From: Flavobacteriales bacterium
GTDB taxonomy: Bacteria > Bacteroidota > Bacteroidia > Flavobacteriales_G > Salibacteraceae
NCBI GenBank assembly: GCA_003499525.1
Contig: DNTB01000041.1
Coordinates: 124,001-188,000 of the forward strand
Direction: 5' to 3'
DNA: 64,000 nucleotides
A program made the position numbers and the translations under genes. Below are positions 50,052 to 58,901 of the stretch, piece by piece. Under the pieces are notes generated by a model. The model did no database searches. It had not been told where the DNA came from and saw nothing but the letters and a program-made list of their open reading frames with translations. The first letter of the stretch is position 1; the number at the start of each line of letters is the position of its first letter.

Positions 50052-53000
50052 CTAACCAAGGTTATATTGCCCTTCTTCCTAAAGTTTTGCCCATCGATAC
50101 ACGTCACCTCCAGCTCGTAAACGAAAACTGCCGGATTCAGTGGGTTACCCTCAAAAGTGCCGTCCCATTCACGAGGCCCGGTATCAGTGGAGAAAACCTG
50201 CTGACCCCAGCGATTATAAATACCCAAATTGTAATCCTGAACCACTTCTCCAGTAATTCTGAAAACATCATTCTCGCCATCTCCATTGGGCGAAAAAGCA
50301 TTGGGAATAGTAATGGTTTTTTCGTCACATTTTATTTCAAACACTTGAATATCAATAGTTTGTGTTGTTTTACATACTCTGAAAACAGGATCGATAAAAG
50401 TAACCGTATACGTTGTGCTTTCAGTGGGGGTGGCTTCCGGATGTGCTGAAGTCGGGTCCGATAGACTACCGGTAGGGCTCCAACTATAATCGAACATATC
50501 AGGTATTGCATGCAGTGTGGTAGAGCTACCCAACAGCAAGCTATCGTTATCAGAATAAACAGAAGTCTCTTCCGGTCTCAACGTAGAAACATTAATGAGA
50601 ACTGAGTCGAGATAGACACATCCTGAGTCGTTGATACCCTGCACCTCAAATAGGGTGTTGACCTCAGGCCGGGCCAAGACGATACTGGAATCCGATTGTG
50701 AAAGCAACCATTGAGCAGGAGACCATAAAAAGGCATACTCATTGTCGCTGACTTCAGAGGTGACCTGGAGAAGAATAGAATCGCCATAGCAGAGGAAAGT
50801 ACTTTCGGAAATATTGAGTACCTCATCACTCTGAATAATCAGAGTGCTGTCGGTTTCCGTGCAGCCGCTTGAGGTAATAACCTTGAAGAAAAACCAGGAT
50901 TTGGGCCGATTCGTTACTACATTGGCAGTGCTATCTGCTGTGCTTGGGTTCAATGTATCTGTAAACGCACTACTGGAAGACCACTGGAATTCCGACCCGC
51001 TGCCATTACTTCTACCAACCAGAAATGCCTCCGGGTTATTACTACAAACCAAATATCTATCTGGCGATTGGGCAAAAATGTATTCTGCCTTAATGATGTT
51101 GAAAATAGAATCGGTACACACATTTTGAACCACCAGAAGATAGGATGTATCGTTGAAAACTGTCGCATCTGGATCAGAAATAGTGCTATCACTCAAGCCC
51201 TCTGTGGGCCACCACGTATAGGTTGTTCCAGGTAAAGTATCGGGAGAAATTCCTATGGCAATATCCTGACCAAAGCATGCCTCAAAAAGCTGAGAATAGG
51301 TGGTGTCCTCTCTCAATTGAAAGTACTTTACTATACTGTCTGATTGTATGCATACTCCACTATCCGACAACAGCAGAAATACTCTCGCAAATCCAGCATT
51401 AGTAAAGATAGTTGAAGGATTTTGCTCCGTGCTTTTCGTACCGTTTCCAAAATCCCAGAGATAATTAGTATTGAACAGAGTATCCGATGTATTCGTAAAG
51501 CCAGCAGTATCAGGCACACACACAACTGGTGGAGCAATGAAGTCTGCGCGAATAGGATTGAGCCAATCATACACCCCGATCGAAAGCTTATTGGTAGCAA
51601 CACAAAGTCTATCAGATTCTGTTCTCAGGTAAAGTGCCGTAACGGTATCAGACACTTGTAATGAGAAGGTACTGTCCTGATAATTAGTGTTTAAAGTATC
51701 ACTGAAATTGGAGTCCGAGGAAAAATACCAATTAGAAGCAGTTCCACCCGATGAACCCCATACAAAGGCCTCCATGTCGTAACTGCACGTAAGAGTATCT
51801 CCTGAAATATTGGCATAAATCGAATCTACTTTTACAGACTGATACACCGAATCAAAACAAACTCCATTGTTAATCACCAAAAGGTAATCAATGTCTCCCG
51901 GCGGGTTACAAATCGGATTGCTGGCCGCAGGATCAGAAAGAAAACTTGTGGGAAACCATTGATATGAAAGATCCGGATTGCCTGCAAATCCAACATTCGT
52001 TCCGACACCCTCACATGACAATGCGGTATCCAAAGTATAAGAGGTGTCGGATAAGACCGTCAGGAATCTGCGGCTTGTATCTGACAAATTGCAACTTAAC
52101 GAATCGTAAACCGCGAGAGTAATCTCATAGGTGCCTGCCCGAAAATAAGTGTGCACAGGCTCGAATAGTGTTGAAGTGCTCCCGTCGCCAAAATCCCATA
52201 GATATTGAGTTGCCCCCTGCTCGAGGCTCAGGTTATTAAACTTAATTGGAGTAGAATCACAAACTGAAGTTTGAACAAAAAAATCTGCGACCACGGTTGG
52301 CAATAAAAAGTCCATTTTAAATACCGCCAGGTTACACCTCGACCCCTGTGTAGCACCATTATTAGCCGAGAAGACCGTGGAATCCGGATATGTAGGGAAA
52401 TCGCTTGTTCCCCCACAGCCGGCGCAGACAGCCTGATAAATTTTTCCCTTTTTGTCAAACCTGCTGGTACCTCCATCTACATGCTCCTGTGCTGAGCCCC
52501 CCATAAAAGTAGCATAGGAAATAGCTGAGGCATCGTCGAGCATTACCATAAGGTAAAAGTCATTGCTGTCCGTCGTTCCCTGAAAGGGATTTCCTGCGGT
52601 ATCAAGGCCACCAGTGGATAGCGGATGGTATACAGAAAAAGAGAGGTCACTCCCCCACCCGCTGATGTATACCGAATTGCACAGATCTACAAGGAAGGCA
52701 GTAGGCGAGATATCGGGATCGCCATCCCCTGATCCAAACCTCGTGGACCAGATAACACTATCCAATTGCGGAGATAATTTGGAAATAAACTGGCCACCAT
52801 CAGGCTCATTGTAAGCCGCATTGCTGACCAGTGCCCCTGAAAAACCCGAAGTCTGACCGAAAAGATAAACGTTATCCGCGCGATCTGCTTCTACAAAAAA
52901 GGACTGGTCGTAGGCTGAAGTTCCATAGTAGGTGCTGGAAATCAATGCAGACCCGTCCGATGAAATATGGCTAACAAAACCGTCTATTCCTCCATTCTTT

Positions 53001-54607
53001 AGATTGTGAAGTGCGCCGGGGGTTGTAGGAAATCCTTGTGATAAAGTTCCCCCAGTGACGTAAATGTTCTGATCAGTATCCAGGGCGATGGAAAAAACAG
53101 CATCCTCTTGAGCACCTCCCAGATAATTGGTCCATTTCAGATTGGTGAGGTTGTGATTCAGCTTGTAAAGAATTCCGTCGAGGTCGCTCGGAGGGCCAGG
53201 TTTGGTAGTTTGAAAACCTACACCAGAAATCGGGTTATTTGCAGATCTCGTGCAGCTTGCGACATAAACATCTCCGAAGTCATCCACGAGTATTTCGCCC
53301 CTGACTTCATCTGCATAATTGAAAACTAATCCACCTTCATTAATTCCTTCATTTCCAGTTCCACCCAAAAAAGTAGAATTTATAAGGTTATTTCCTGAAG
53401 GATCGAACATGGTCACCACTATATCCGAACCATTGTTGTAAAGTACTCCAATGTTGTTTTTTAAATCGATAGGTGTGACATTGGCAGGGTCGTAATTAAA
53501 TGCTGTATCAAAAGCTCCAGGTGTAGAGGGATAGTCGAAAGAAGTAGTAGTACCCATTACATATAGTTCATTGAACTTGCTCACTACAAGGCTGTGCGGG
53601 AGCTCATCACTTGTCCCTCCGAGATATGTGGAATACAACAAGTACGTCCCCGAAGTATCCCATTTCGTAATGGCGATATCTGTACCCGTACCTGTGGTCC
53701 CTCCATTCCAGGTTGACTGGTACGCTCCTAATGTAGTTGGATATCCAATTGAAAATGTGGTGCTGGCGGAGTATAAATAACCAAACTGATCATAAGCAGC
53801 GCTATAGCCAAAATTGTTTGCGGTAGATCCTGAATACGAGGAAAAAATCAAAACAGGATCTATAATTAACTGATTTTCTGAACTGTAACGATCAAGAATC
53901 TCATAGGACAACTGTTCATCCTCCAGCTTATATCTTACCCCAAGAGATTTTTGATCACTCCCTTGTTTTTGAAAGCAAATCGGTTCTTCTTCAACAATTT
54001 CATTCAAACTTGTGCGCGCTTTGAGAGCTCGATTTTCAATGGACAGGTCATCAAGCCCCTGGTATCTAATTCTTATCAAAGATGGGTTGGCTCCCGGATG
54101 AACAATATATTCGGTTTTAAGCCCCCCAGCAGGGTTCTGAGAAATTCGAAAGTCGATCCCAGGATAAAGGTTTTTGTACAACACCCCTTTAAAAACCTCA
54201 ACATTGCTTGCCCATTGAGTTGGGTCAGACCCGAGATAATAATTTAAGTGGTGTTTAAACTTCGACTCTCCAATCACCTGCACATCTGGTGAACTTCCTT
54301 CAAATGAGGCCTGGTAGGAATGAAACTTCAATGGCTCCTCCTGGAAAAGGTCGGGATCATGTGAATGATTATGTGAAGCTAACCTATGATCATAAAAATG
54401 ATAGGTAAGTGCATCTTTCTCAATGAACAATGCACCTTGCGGAATATCCACTCTAAACAAAACCTGATTTTCGAACTGTCCTTGGTTTTGCACAAACTGA
54501 TAACCAAGCCCAGTAGACTTTCCGTCTTGCGCAAATAAAGATTCACCGGTAAGTGCAAAGGCGGTAACCAGGAATATTAAACCAATCCTTTTTATCAAAC
54601 AGCACAT
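50048..54607 (-). CDS. Giant T9SS surface protein: SBBP propeller, PKD repeats, type B sorting domain
   Basis: The protein is 1519 aa with a signal peptide (cleavage near ESLFAQ). The N-terminal part (about 30-240) resembles the domain preceding SBBP repeats (FVQNQGQFENQVLFRVD, LGSDPTQWASNV). Residues about 260-760 contain SBBP propeller repeats (for example YSTYLGGTSDELPHS, WTNYLGGAQEDAVFS, STYYGTSAYDQSF). PKD domains follow (QYLWDFGDGSTSTLFEP, NYLWDFGNGTKSTEQNP), with Cys-containing Ig-like repeats between. The C-terminus is a gliding motility-associated type B sorting domain (ITIPNAFSPNGDGENDVF, NRWGQQVFSTD). It is likely a surface adhesin exported with the PorP/SprF protein downstream. 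Confidence 0.93.
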   Translation of the reverse strand: MCCLIKRIGLIFLVTAFALTGESLFAQDGKSTGLGYQFVQNQGQFENQVLFRVDIPQGALFIEKDALTYHFYDHRLASHNHSHDPDLFQEEPLKFHSYQASFEGSSPDVQVIGESKFKHHLNYYLGSDPTQWASNVEVFKGVLYKNLYPGIDFRISQNPAGGLKTEYIVHPGANPSLIRIRYQGLDDLSIENRALKARTSLNEIVEEEPICFQKQGSDQKSLGVRYKLEDEQLSYEILDRYSSENQLIIDPVLIFSSYSGSTANNFGYSAAYDQFGYLYSASTTFSIGYPTTLGAYQSTWNGGTTGTGTDIAITKWDTSGTYLLYSTYLGGTSDELPHSLVVSKFNELYVMGTTTSFDYPSTPGAFDTAFNYDPANVTPIDLKNNIGVLYNNGSDIVVTMFDPSGNNLINSTFLGGTGNEGINEGGLVFNYADEVRGEILVDDFGDVYVASCTRSANNPISGVGFQTTKPGPPSDLDGILYKLNHNLTNLKWTNYLGGAQEDAVFSIALDTDQNIYVTGGTLSQGFPTTPGALHNLKNGGIDGFVSHISSDGSALISSTYYGTSAYDQSFFVEADRADNVYLFGQTSGFSGALVSNAAYNEPDGGQFISKLSPQLDSVIWSTRFGSGDGDPDISPTAFLVDLCNSVYISGWGSDLSFSVYHPLSTGGLDTAGNPFQGTTDSNDFYLMVMLDDASAISYATFMGGSAQEHVDGGTSRFDKKGKIYQAVCAGCGGTSDFPTYPDSTVFSANNGATQGSRCNLAVFKMDFLLPTVVADFFVQTSVCDSTPIKFNNLSLEQGATQYLWDFGDGSTSTLFEPVHTYFRAGTYEITLAVYDSLSCNLSDTSRRFLTVLSDTSYTLDTALSCEGVGTNVGFAGNPDLSYQWFPTSFLSDPAASNPICNPPGDIDYLLVINNGVCFDSVYQSVKVDSIYANISGDTLTCSYDMEAFVWGSSGGTASNWYFSSDSNFSDTLNTNYQDSTFSLQVSDTVTALYLRTESDRLCVATNKLSIGVYDWLNPIRADFIAPPVVCVPDTAGFTNTSDTLFNTNYLWDFGNGTKSTEQNPSTIFTNAGFARVFLLLSDSGVCIQSDSIVKYFQLREDTTYSQLFEACFGQDIAIGISPDTLPGTTYTWWPTEGLSDSTISDPDATVFNDTSYLLVVQNVCTDSIFNIIKAEYIFAQSPDRYLVCSNNPEAFLVGRSNGSGSEFQWSSSSAFTDTLNPSTADSTANVVTNRPKSWFFFKVITSSGCTETDSTLIIQSDEVLNISESTFLCYGDSILLQVTSEVSDNEYAFLWSPAQWLLSQSDSSIVLARPEVNTLFEVQGINDSGCVYLDSVLINVSTLRPEETSVYSDNDSLLLGSSTTLHAIPDMFDYSWSPTGSLSDPTSAHPEATPTESTTYTVTFIDPVFRVCKTTQTIDIQVFEIKCDEKTITIPNAFSPNGDGENDVFRITGEVVQDYNLGIYNRWGQQVFSTDTGPREWDGTFEGNPLNPAVFVYELEVTCIDGQNFRKKGNITLVR

Positions 54608-54807
54608 TGTCCTTTATTATGACGCATCAGAATAGCAAAGGTTGTTGCGTATGTCTACTTCAAGGCGAGAATAAAAATCATTCTCAACTAACACTTTGAA
54701 CCATGTGGAAACACCCTTCATACTTCCTTAAAAATAACAACCGAATATAGAACGATTGACCGTAATCCATACTAATCAAACATTCTATCCTGACCTGTTC
54801 AATTTTC

Positions 54808-54815
54808 TATATTTG
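54808..54815 (+). promoter_or_regulatory. -7 box (TATATTTG) abutting the DUF819 gene
   Basis: A perfect TAnnTTTG match ending 6 bases before the ATG at 54822, in the largest gap of the window (54608-54821). I see nothing else in that gap apart from a weak AACCTTTG (54637-54644, minus strand) 30 bases before the adhesin start. Confidence 0.5.
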
Positions 54816-54821
54816 GCGGCT

Positions 54822-56069
54822 ATGTCAGGATCCTCAGAATCAACAGCCTTAATTACCAATGACGCCATTGTCCTTGGCCTTCTCATCTCTTTACTCGCAG
54901 TAGTTTTTTATACCAGCTCGAGCCAGAAGCCTTATTTCAAGAAGTTTTACAGAATCTTCCCAATGCTTTTGATGTGTTATTTCCTGCCATCCTTGCTCAC
55001 TACATTCGGAGTGGTAGACCCGGGTCAGTCAAATCTTTACTACGTAGCAAGCCGGTATTTCCTGCCTGCCAGTCTGGTGCTGCTAACCCTAAGTATTGAT
55101 TTAAAAGAGATCTTCAAACTTGGGCCAAAAGCACTAATTATGTTTTTTACGGGAACCGTGGGTGTTGTATTCGGTGGGCCTTTGGCAATACTGATCACGT
55201 CCTTGTTTAACCCCGAACTGGTGAGTGGTGATGTGTGGCGAGGTTTTACAACTGTTGCTGGCAGTTGGATTGGTGGTGGGGCAAATCAGGCTGCCATGTA
55301 CGAAATATTTGAGGTGAAAGATGATCTTTTTTCGATTATGATAACGGTGGATGTCATTGTTGCTGAAATATGGATGGCTTTCTTACTGCTGGGGGTTGGG
55401 CGTCACCGCGAAATCGATAAAAAATTCAAAGCTGATGCTTCGGCTGTCGATGAGTTACAACATAAAATGCACGAGTTTAGTCAGCGTCATGCAAGAATTC
55501 CAACACTTACCGATATAACAGTTATACTTGCTTTTGGCCTTGGTGCAACCGGGGTAGCACATTTTTTATCAGCCCAAATCGTCCCGTTCATAGAAGCCAA
55601 TGCCCCCTTTCTCGAACGTTTCAGTCTAACCTCCGGATTCTTCTGGCTGATTGTTATCGCCACTACCATAGGGGTTATTCTGTCTTTCACCAAAATAAGA
55701 AAATATGAAGGTGCCGGTGCATCAAGAATTGGGAGTCTGTTTATCTATTTTCTCGTAGCTACCATCGGAATGAAAATGAACATCACGGAAATATTCAGCA
55801 ATCCAGGACTGTTTCTGGTAGGAGGTATATGGATGGCTATTCATGTCGGATTGCTTCTTCTGGTTGGCAAACTCATCAGAGCTCCATACTTCTTTCTTGC
55901 AGTGGGCAGCAAAGCCAATATCGGCGGTGCAGCATCTGCCCCCGTTGTAGCTGCTGCTTTTCACCCATCACTCGCACCTGTCGGAGTTCTTCTGGCCGTT
56001 CTTGGCTATGCCCTGGGCACCTATGGAGCATGGCTGAGTGGAATCATGATGCAGGCTGCGGCGCCCTAA
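54822..56069 (+). CDS. DUF819 family membrane protein (YjcL-like)
   Basis: A 415-aa polytopic protein with about ten helices. Family motifs are SLLTTFGVVDPGQSNLYYVASRYFLPASLVLLTLSIDL, WIGGGANQAAMYEIF and the C-terminal GSKANIGGAASAPVVAAAFHPSLAPVGVLLAVLGYALGTYGA (shown here only as landmarks). The family resembles sodium/solute symporters, but its substrate is unknown. I chose the ATG at 54822 because a longer TTG start at 54756 would place the perfect -7 box inside the gene. The tetR regulator begins 83 bases downstream. Confidence 0.88.
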   Translation: MSGSSESTALITNDAIVLGLLISLLAVVFYTSSSQKPYFKKFYRIFPMLLMCYFLPSLLTTFGVVDPGQSNLYYVASRYFLPASLVLLTLSIDLKEIFKLGPKALIMFFTGTVGVVFGGPLAILITSLFNPELVSGDVWRGFTTVAGSWIGGGANQAAMYEIFEVKDDLFSIMITVDVIVAEIWMAFLLLGVGRHREIDKKFKADASAVDELQHKMHEFSQRHARIPTLTDITVILAFGLGATGVAHFLSAQIVPFIEANAPFLERFSLTSGFFWLIVIATTIGVILSFTKIRKYEGAGASRIGSLFIYFLVATIGMKMNITEIFSNPGLFLVGGIWMAIHVGLLLLVGKLIRAPYFFLAVGSKANIGGAASAPVVAAAFHPSLAPVGVLLAVLGYALGTYGAWLSGIMMQAAAP

Positions 56070-56081
56070 TTATTAGTGTTT

Positions 56082-56097
56082 TTACCCTTTTGGGTAA
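56082..56097 (+). promoter_or_regulatory. Upstream TetR operator candidate (TTACCC-N4-GGGTAA)
   Basis: TTACCCTTTTGGGTAA, a perfect inverted repeat with 6-bp arms. The same arms recur 63 bases downstream at the tetR start. It lies 12 bases after the DUF819 stop. Confidence 0.75.
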
Positions 56098-56144
56098 TTT
56101 TTTTGTGAATTTCATTTCTTTTATTCTAAAATGTTGTTCTTTTG

Positions 56145-56160
56145 TTACCCAAATGGGTAA
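56145..56160 (+). promoter_or_regulatory. Downstream TetR operator candidate overlapping the tetR start codon
   Basis: TTACCCAAATGGGTAA has the same TTACCC/GGGTAA arms as the upstream site, and the ATG of tetR lies in its centre. It follows directly on a TTCTTTTG (-7-like) stretch at 56137-56144. Binding here would block the promoter and the start, consistent with autorepression. Confidence 0.75.
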
Positions 56161-56740
56161 ATCAGAGATTACAAAGGATAAGATTCTCAACTCGGCGGCA
56201 GAAATATTTCTGAAAGAAGGATTTTCTGGAGCTACCATGAGGCAGGTATCCGATGCTGCGGGAGTAAACAAAGGGTTGCTCCACTATTACTTCAAAACAA
56301 AAGAAAACCTGTTTGTGGAAGTATTCAGAAGAACGGTAGGTTCATTTTATTTAGACGTGCAGGGAATGTTGCAGGATGAGCAAATGAGCACCGATGACAA
56401 AATCGGGTCACTCGTCGACCGATATTTTGATATGCTTTCAAGTAACCCCAAATTACCTGTTTTCCTGGTCTCAGAAATTCATAAAAACCCCGCACTCGTT
56501 GCAGAATTTCAGGTCCAATCCTTTATTTTTTCAACACTAACATCCATGAGCAGCTTGGGAATAGATCAGAAAGAAGCCTTTCAGATTCTGCTCAGCATTA
56601 TATCCTTAAGCATATTCCCATTTATGATGTCTCCACTTATTCATCATTTTGCCGCAAATATGGAGCAGCCTCCTGCTGAACTAGTTCAGTCTCGGAAAAA
56701 ACACATTAAAAAACTGATTATCAATTACATAAAGGAATGA
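56153..56740 (+). CDS. TetR family transcriptional regulator
   Basis: A 195-aa repressor, probably of its own export operon. The N-terminal HTH is typical: ILNSAAEIFLKEGFSGATMRQVSDAAGVNKGLLHYYFKTKENLFVEVF (residues about 11-58, landmarks only). The remainder is the helical ligand-binding and dimerisation domain. The ATG at 56153 is chosen; a longer frame from 55829 would overlap DUF819 and lacks TetR similarity. Two matching palindromes flank its promoter. It overlaps the tolC-like gene by 4 bases, giving the CecR-like order regulator, outer-membrane channel, adaptor, ABC proteins. Confidence 0.93.
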   Translation: MGKSEITKDKILNSAAEIFLKEGFSGATMRQVSDAAGVNKGLLHYYFKTKENLFVEVFRRTVGSFYLDVQGMLQDEQMSTDDKIGSLVDRYFDMLSSNPKLPVFLVSEIHKNPALVAEFQVQSFIFSTLTSMSSLGIDQKEAFQILLSIISLSIFPFMMSPLIHHFAANMEQPPAELVQSRKKHIKKLIINYIKE

Positions 56741-58011
56741 AAAAACTCATAGCTCTTCTGCTACTCTTTCCACAGTCCGGTGTATTTGCTCAAAATCTCA
56801 CCCTTGATTCGTGCATCAATTCAGCATTCCGCAAATATGAATTTCAGGCTGATCGTGCCGATTTCATTACTCAATCTGAACTCAGCATTAAAAATGCGAA
56901 TAAAGCATGGTTACCCACCTTAGAACTAGATGCATCATTTACCTGGCAGAATGAGAATATTACCATTCCTGTGGGAATCAATGTTCCCGGTATCGAATCG
57001 CCCAGTGTTCCCTTAAACTTTAATCGTATTCTGGTCAATTTCACGCAGAACATATACGACGGTAGTACTTCTTCACGAACCAAAGATTTAGCTGCACAAA
57101 CATTGAAGATCAATCAGGTGAGCGTTGAACAACAGCAAATAAATCTGGAAAGCAAAGTCAGCGCTTTATTCATGGGGGTGCTTCTGGCCAGGGAGCAAAA
57201 GAAAATTCTAAATTCAAAATCTGACCTTCTTGAGGAAAGACTGGATGTAATGGAAGGAGCTTTGGAGTATGGCGGTTCCATGCCGGCAACGATACTCAGT
57301 CTTGAAACTGAAATTTTGAAAGTTGAGCAGCAAAAAACAGAAATAACCTATCAGGTTAAAGCACTGACCGCTCAACTTTCGGAAATCACAGGCTTATCGA
57401 TTACCGAAGATGATTCTTTCGAAAATCCGAATGCAGTTTTAGTAAGTTCAGCTAGTCCGTCCAGCAGACCTGAGATTCGATTACTCGACCTGCAAAGTGA
57501 GCAGTTAGAAGTTCAGAAATCCTTAAAAATGACTTCCAGAAACCCCCGGGTGTTTGCATTTGGAAATGTAGGAGCTGGAAATCCGGGTTACGACATCTTC
57601 GCCGAACAAGAAATCAGCCCGATGGTATTTGTCGGTCTTGGAGTTAAATGGAACATCATCGACTGGAATTACAATAGAAATGAAATGACGATGATTCAGC
57701 TCCAGCAAAACCAATTAGATCGAGTGAAAAGTCGAATGGTCTCCACTTTTAATGAGCAAACTAATGCCGAAAAACGAGAAATAGAAATGCTCAATGAACA
57801 ACTGAAGCGAGATGAAAAAATTCTCCAATTGCAGAACTCACTTACCCAAATCAAATCAGCACAGCTCGAAAATGGAGTGATTACTTCTACAGAATACCTT
57901 GAGGCGGTCGATCAACTAACTGAATTTAAGACCCAACAAAAAGTACATGAACTGTCTCTTGTCATGGCCATCATCAACTACAATCTAATCAATGAAAATC
58001 CTGTACAATGA
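56737..58011 (+). CDS. TolC family outer-membrane efflux protein
   Basis: The protein is 424 aa with a signal peptide (cleavage near GVFAQN). It has the OEP layout of two homologous halves of long helices and barrel strands: LTLDSCINSAFRKY at the start, LNFNRILVNFTQNIYDGS and KWNIIDWNYNRNE as barrel strands, and heptad-rich helices after each. It forms the outer-membrane channel of the ABC export system encoded downstream. It overlaps tetR and the adaptor by 4 bases on each side. Confidence 0.93.
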   Translation: MKKLIALLLLFPQSGVFAQNLTLDSCINSAFRKYEFQADRADFITQSELSIKNANKAWLPTLELDASFTWQNENITIPVGINVPGIESPSVPLNFNRILVNFTQNIYDGSTSSRTKDLAAQTLKINQVSVEQQQINLESKVSALFMGVLLAREQKKILNSKSDLLEERLDVMEGALEYGGSMPATILSLETEILKVEQQKTEITYQVKALTAQLSEITGLSITEDDSFENPNAVLVSSASPSSRPEIRLLDLQSEQLEVQKSLKMTSRNPRVFAFGNVGAGNPGYDIFAEQEISPMVFVGLGVKWNIIDWNYNRNEMTMIQLQQNQLDRVKSRMVSTFNEQTNAEKREIEMLNEQLKRDEKILQLQNSLTQIKSAQLENGVITSTEYLEAVDQLTEFKTQQKVHELSLVMAIINYNLINENPVQ

Positions 58012-58901
58012 AGACTAAACTTAGCTTAATCATTATTGCTTCCCTGATAATAACATCCTGTGACGGTACAGACGAAAGAGCAGATGCCTACGGAAACTTC
58101 GAGGCAACAGAAACTATAATATCAGCACAAATGCCTGGTAGTCTGACATTTCTAAACGTTCAGGAAGGCAATCGACTAGATAGCGGAGTGCTTGTCGGGT
58201 TAATCGACACCATGGAATTGCATTGGATGAAGCAAGAGCTCATTGCCAATAGAAATGCTATTTCCAGCCAGTCGGAAGGTATAGTTGCCCAACTTGATGT
58301 GCTACGGAACGATCTGTCTAATCTCAAAAGAGAAAAAGACCGTGCAGAAAAACTTCTAAAGGCGGGTGCCACTACCCAGCAACAGCTCGATGATTTGGAG
58401 GGGAAGATTAAAGTGGTCAAAAGCCAAATGATAAGTATCAGCACACAAAATGCTGGAATCATAAGCCAGGTTGAAGCGGTGGATGCCAAGATGGAACAGG
58501 TTGATGAAAAAATTAATAAAAGCCTCATTATTAACCCTATAAGTGGGCAAGTGCTGGCAAAAACAGCGGAGGCCCATGAATATGTTGGTCCGGGTAAACC
58601 TTTGTACCGCATCGCAGATACCGATCACCTGGATTTGCGTGCATACGTTTCAGGTGATCAACTACCCACCCTAAAGATTGGAGAATCCTATTCTGTTAAA
58701 ACAGACTTACCCGATGGCACCCTGGCCAGTCATTCCGGAATTCTAATCTGGGTCTCAACAGAGACTGAATTTACACCCAAAACCATTCAAACACGAGATG
58801 AGAGGGTAAATATGGTTTATGCAGTTAAAATCAGGGTGCCCAATGACGGCACCATGAAAATTGGAATGCCCGGGGAGTTATGGATCAATGATAAGAACTG
58901 A
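58008..58901 (+). CDS. HlyD/MFP family periplasmic adaptor lipoprotein (YbhG-like)
   Basis: The protein is 297 aa with a lipobox (LIITSC). A barrel-sandwich lipoyl half (GNFEATETIISAQMPGSL) is followed by a helical hairpin (about 75-175, coiled-coil rich), the second lipoyl half (INPISGQVLAKTAEAHEYVGPGKPLYRIAD) and a beta-barrel domain. It links the inner-membrane ABC permeases to the TolC-like channel. It overlaps the tolC-like gene by 4 bases, and the next gene follows directly on its stop. Confidence 0.92.
   Translation: MKTKLSLIIIASLIITSCDGTDERADAYGNFEATETIISAQMPGSLTFLNVQEGNRLDSGVLVGLIDTMELHWMKQELIANRNAISSQSEGIVAQLDVLRNDLSNLKREKDRAEKLLKAGATTQQQLDDLEGKIKVVKSQMISISTQNAGIISQVEAVDAKMEQVDEKINKSLIINPISGQVLAKTAEAHEYVGPGKPLYRIADTDHLDLRAYVSGDQLPTLKIGESYSVKTDLPDGTLASHSGILIWVSTETEFTPKTIQTRDERVNMVYAVKIRVPNDGTMKIGMPGELWINDKN

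Noticed and set aside
54756..54821. A TTG start that would lengthen the DUF819 protein by 22 residues.
   Set aside because: It would place a perfect -7 box inside the coding region, and the extra residues look unlike a membrane-protein N-terminus; the ATG at 54822 is preferred.
55829..56152. A 5' extension of the TetR frame giving a 303-residue protein.
   Set aside because: The extension overlaps the DUF819 gene in another frame and has no TetR similarity; the ATG at 56153 begins a standard TetR domain.
58160..58612. A minus-strand open frame of 150 codons inside the HlyD-like gene.
   Set aside because: It lies wholly within a well-supported gene in an export operon, has no family similarity that I recognise and no promoter-like box.
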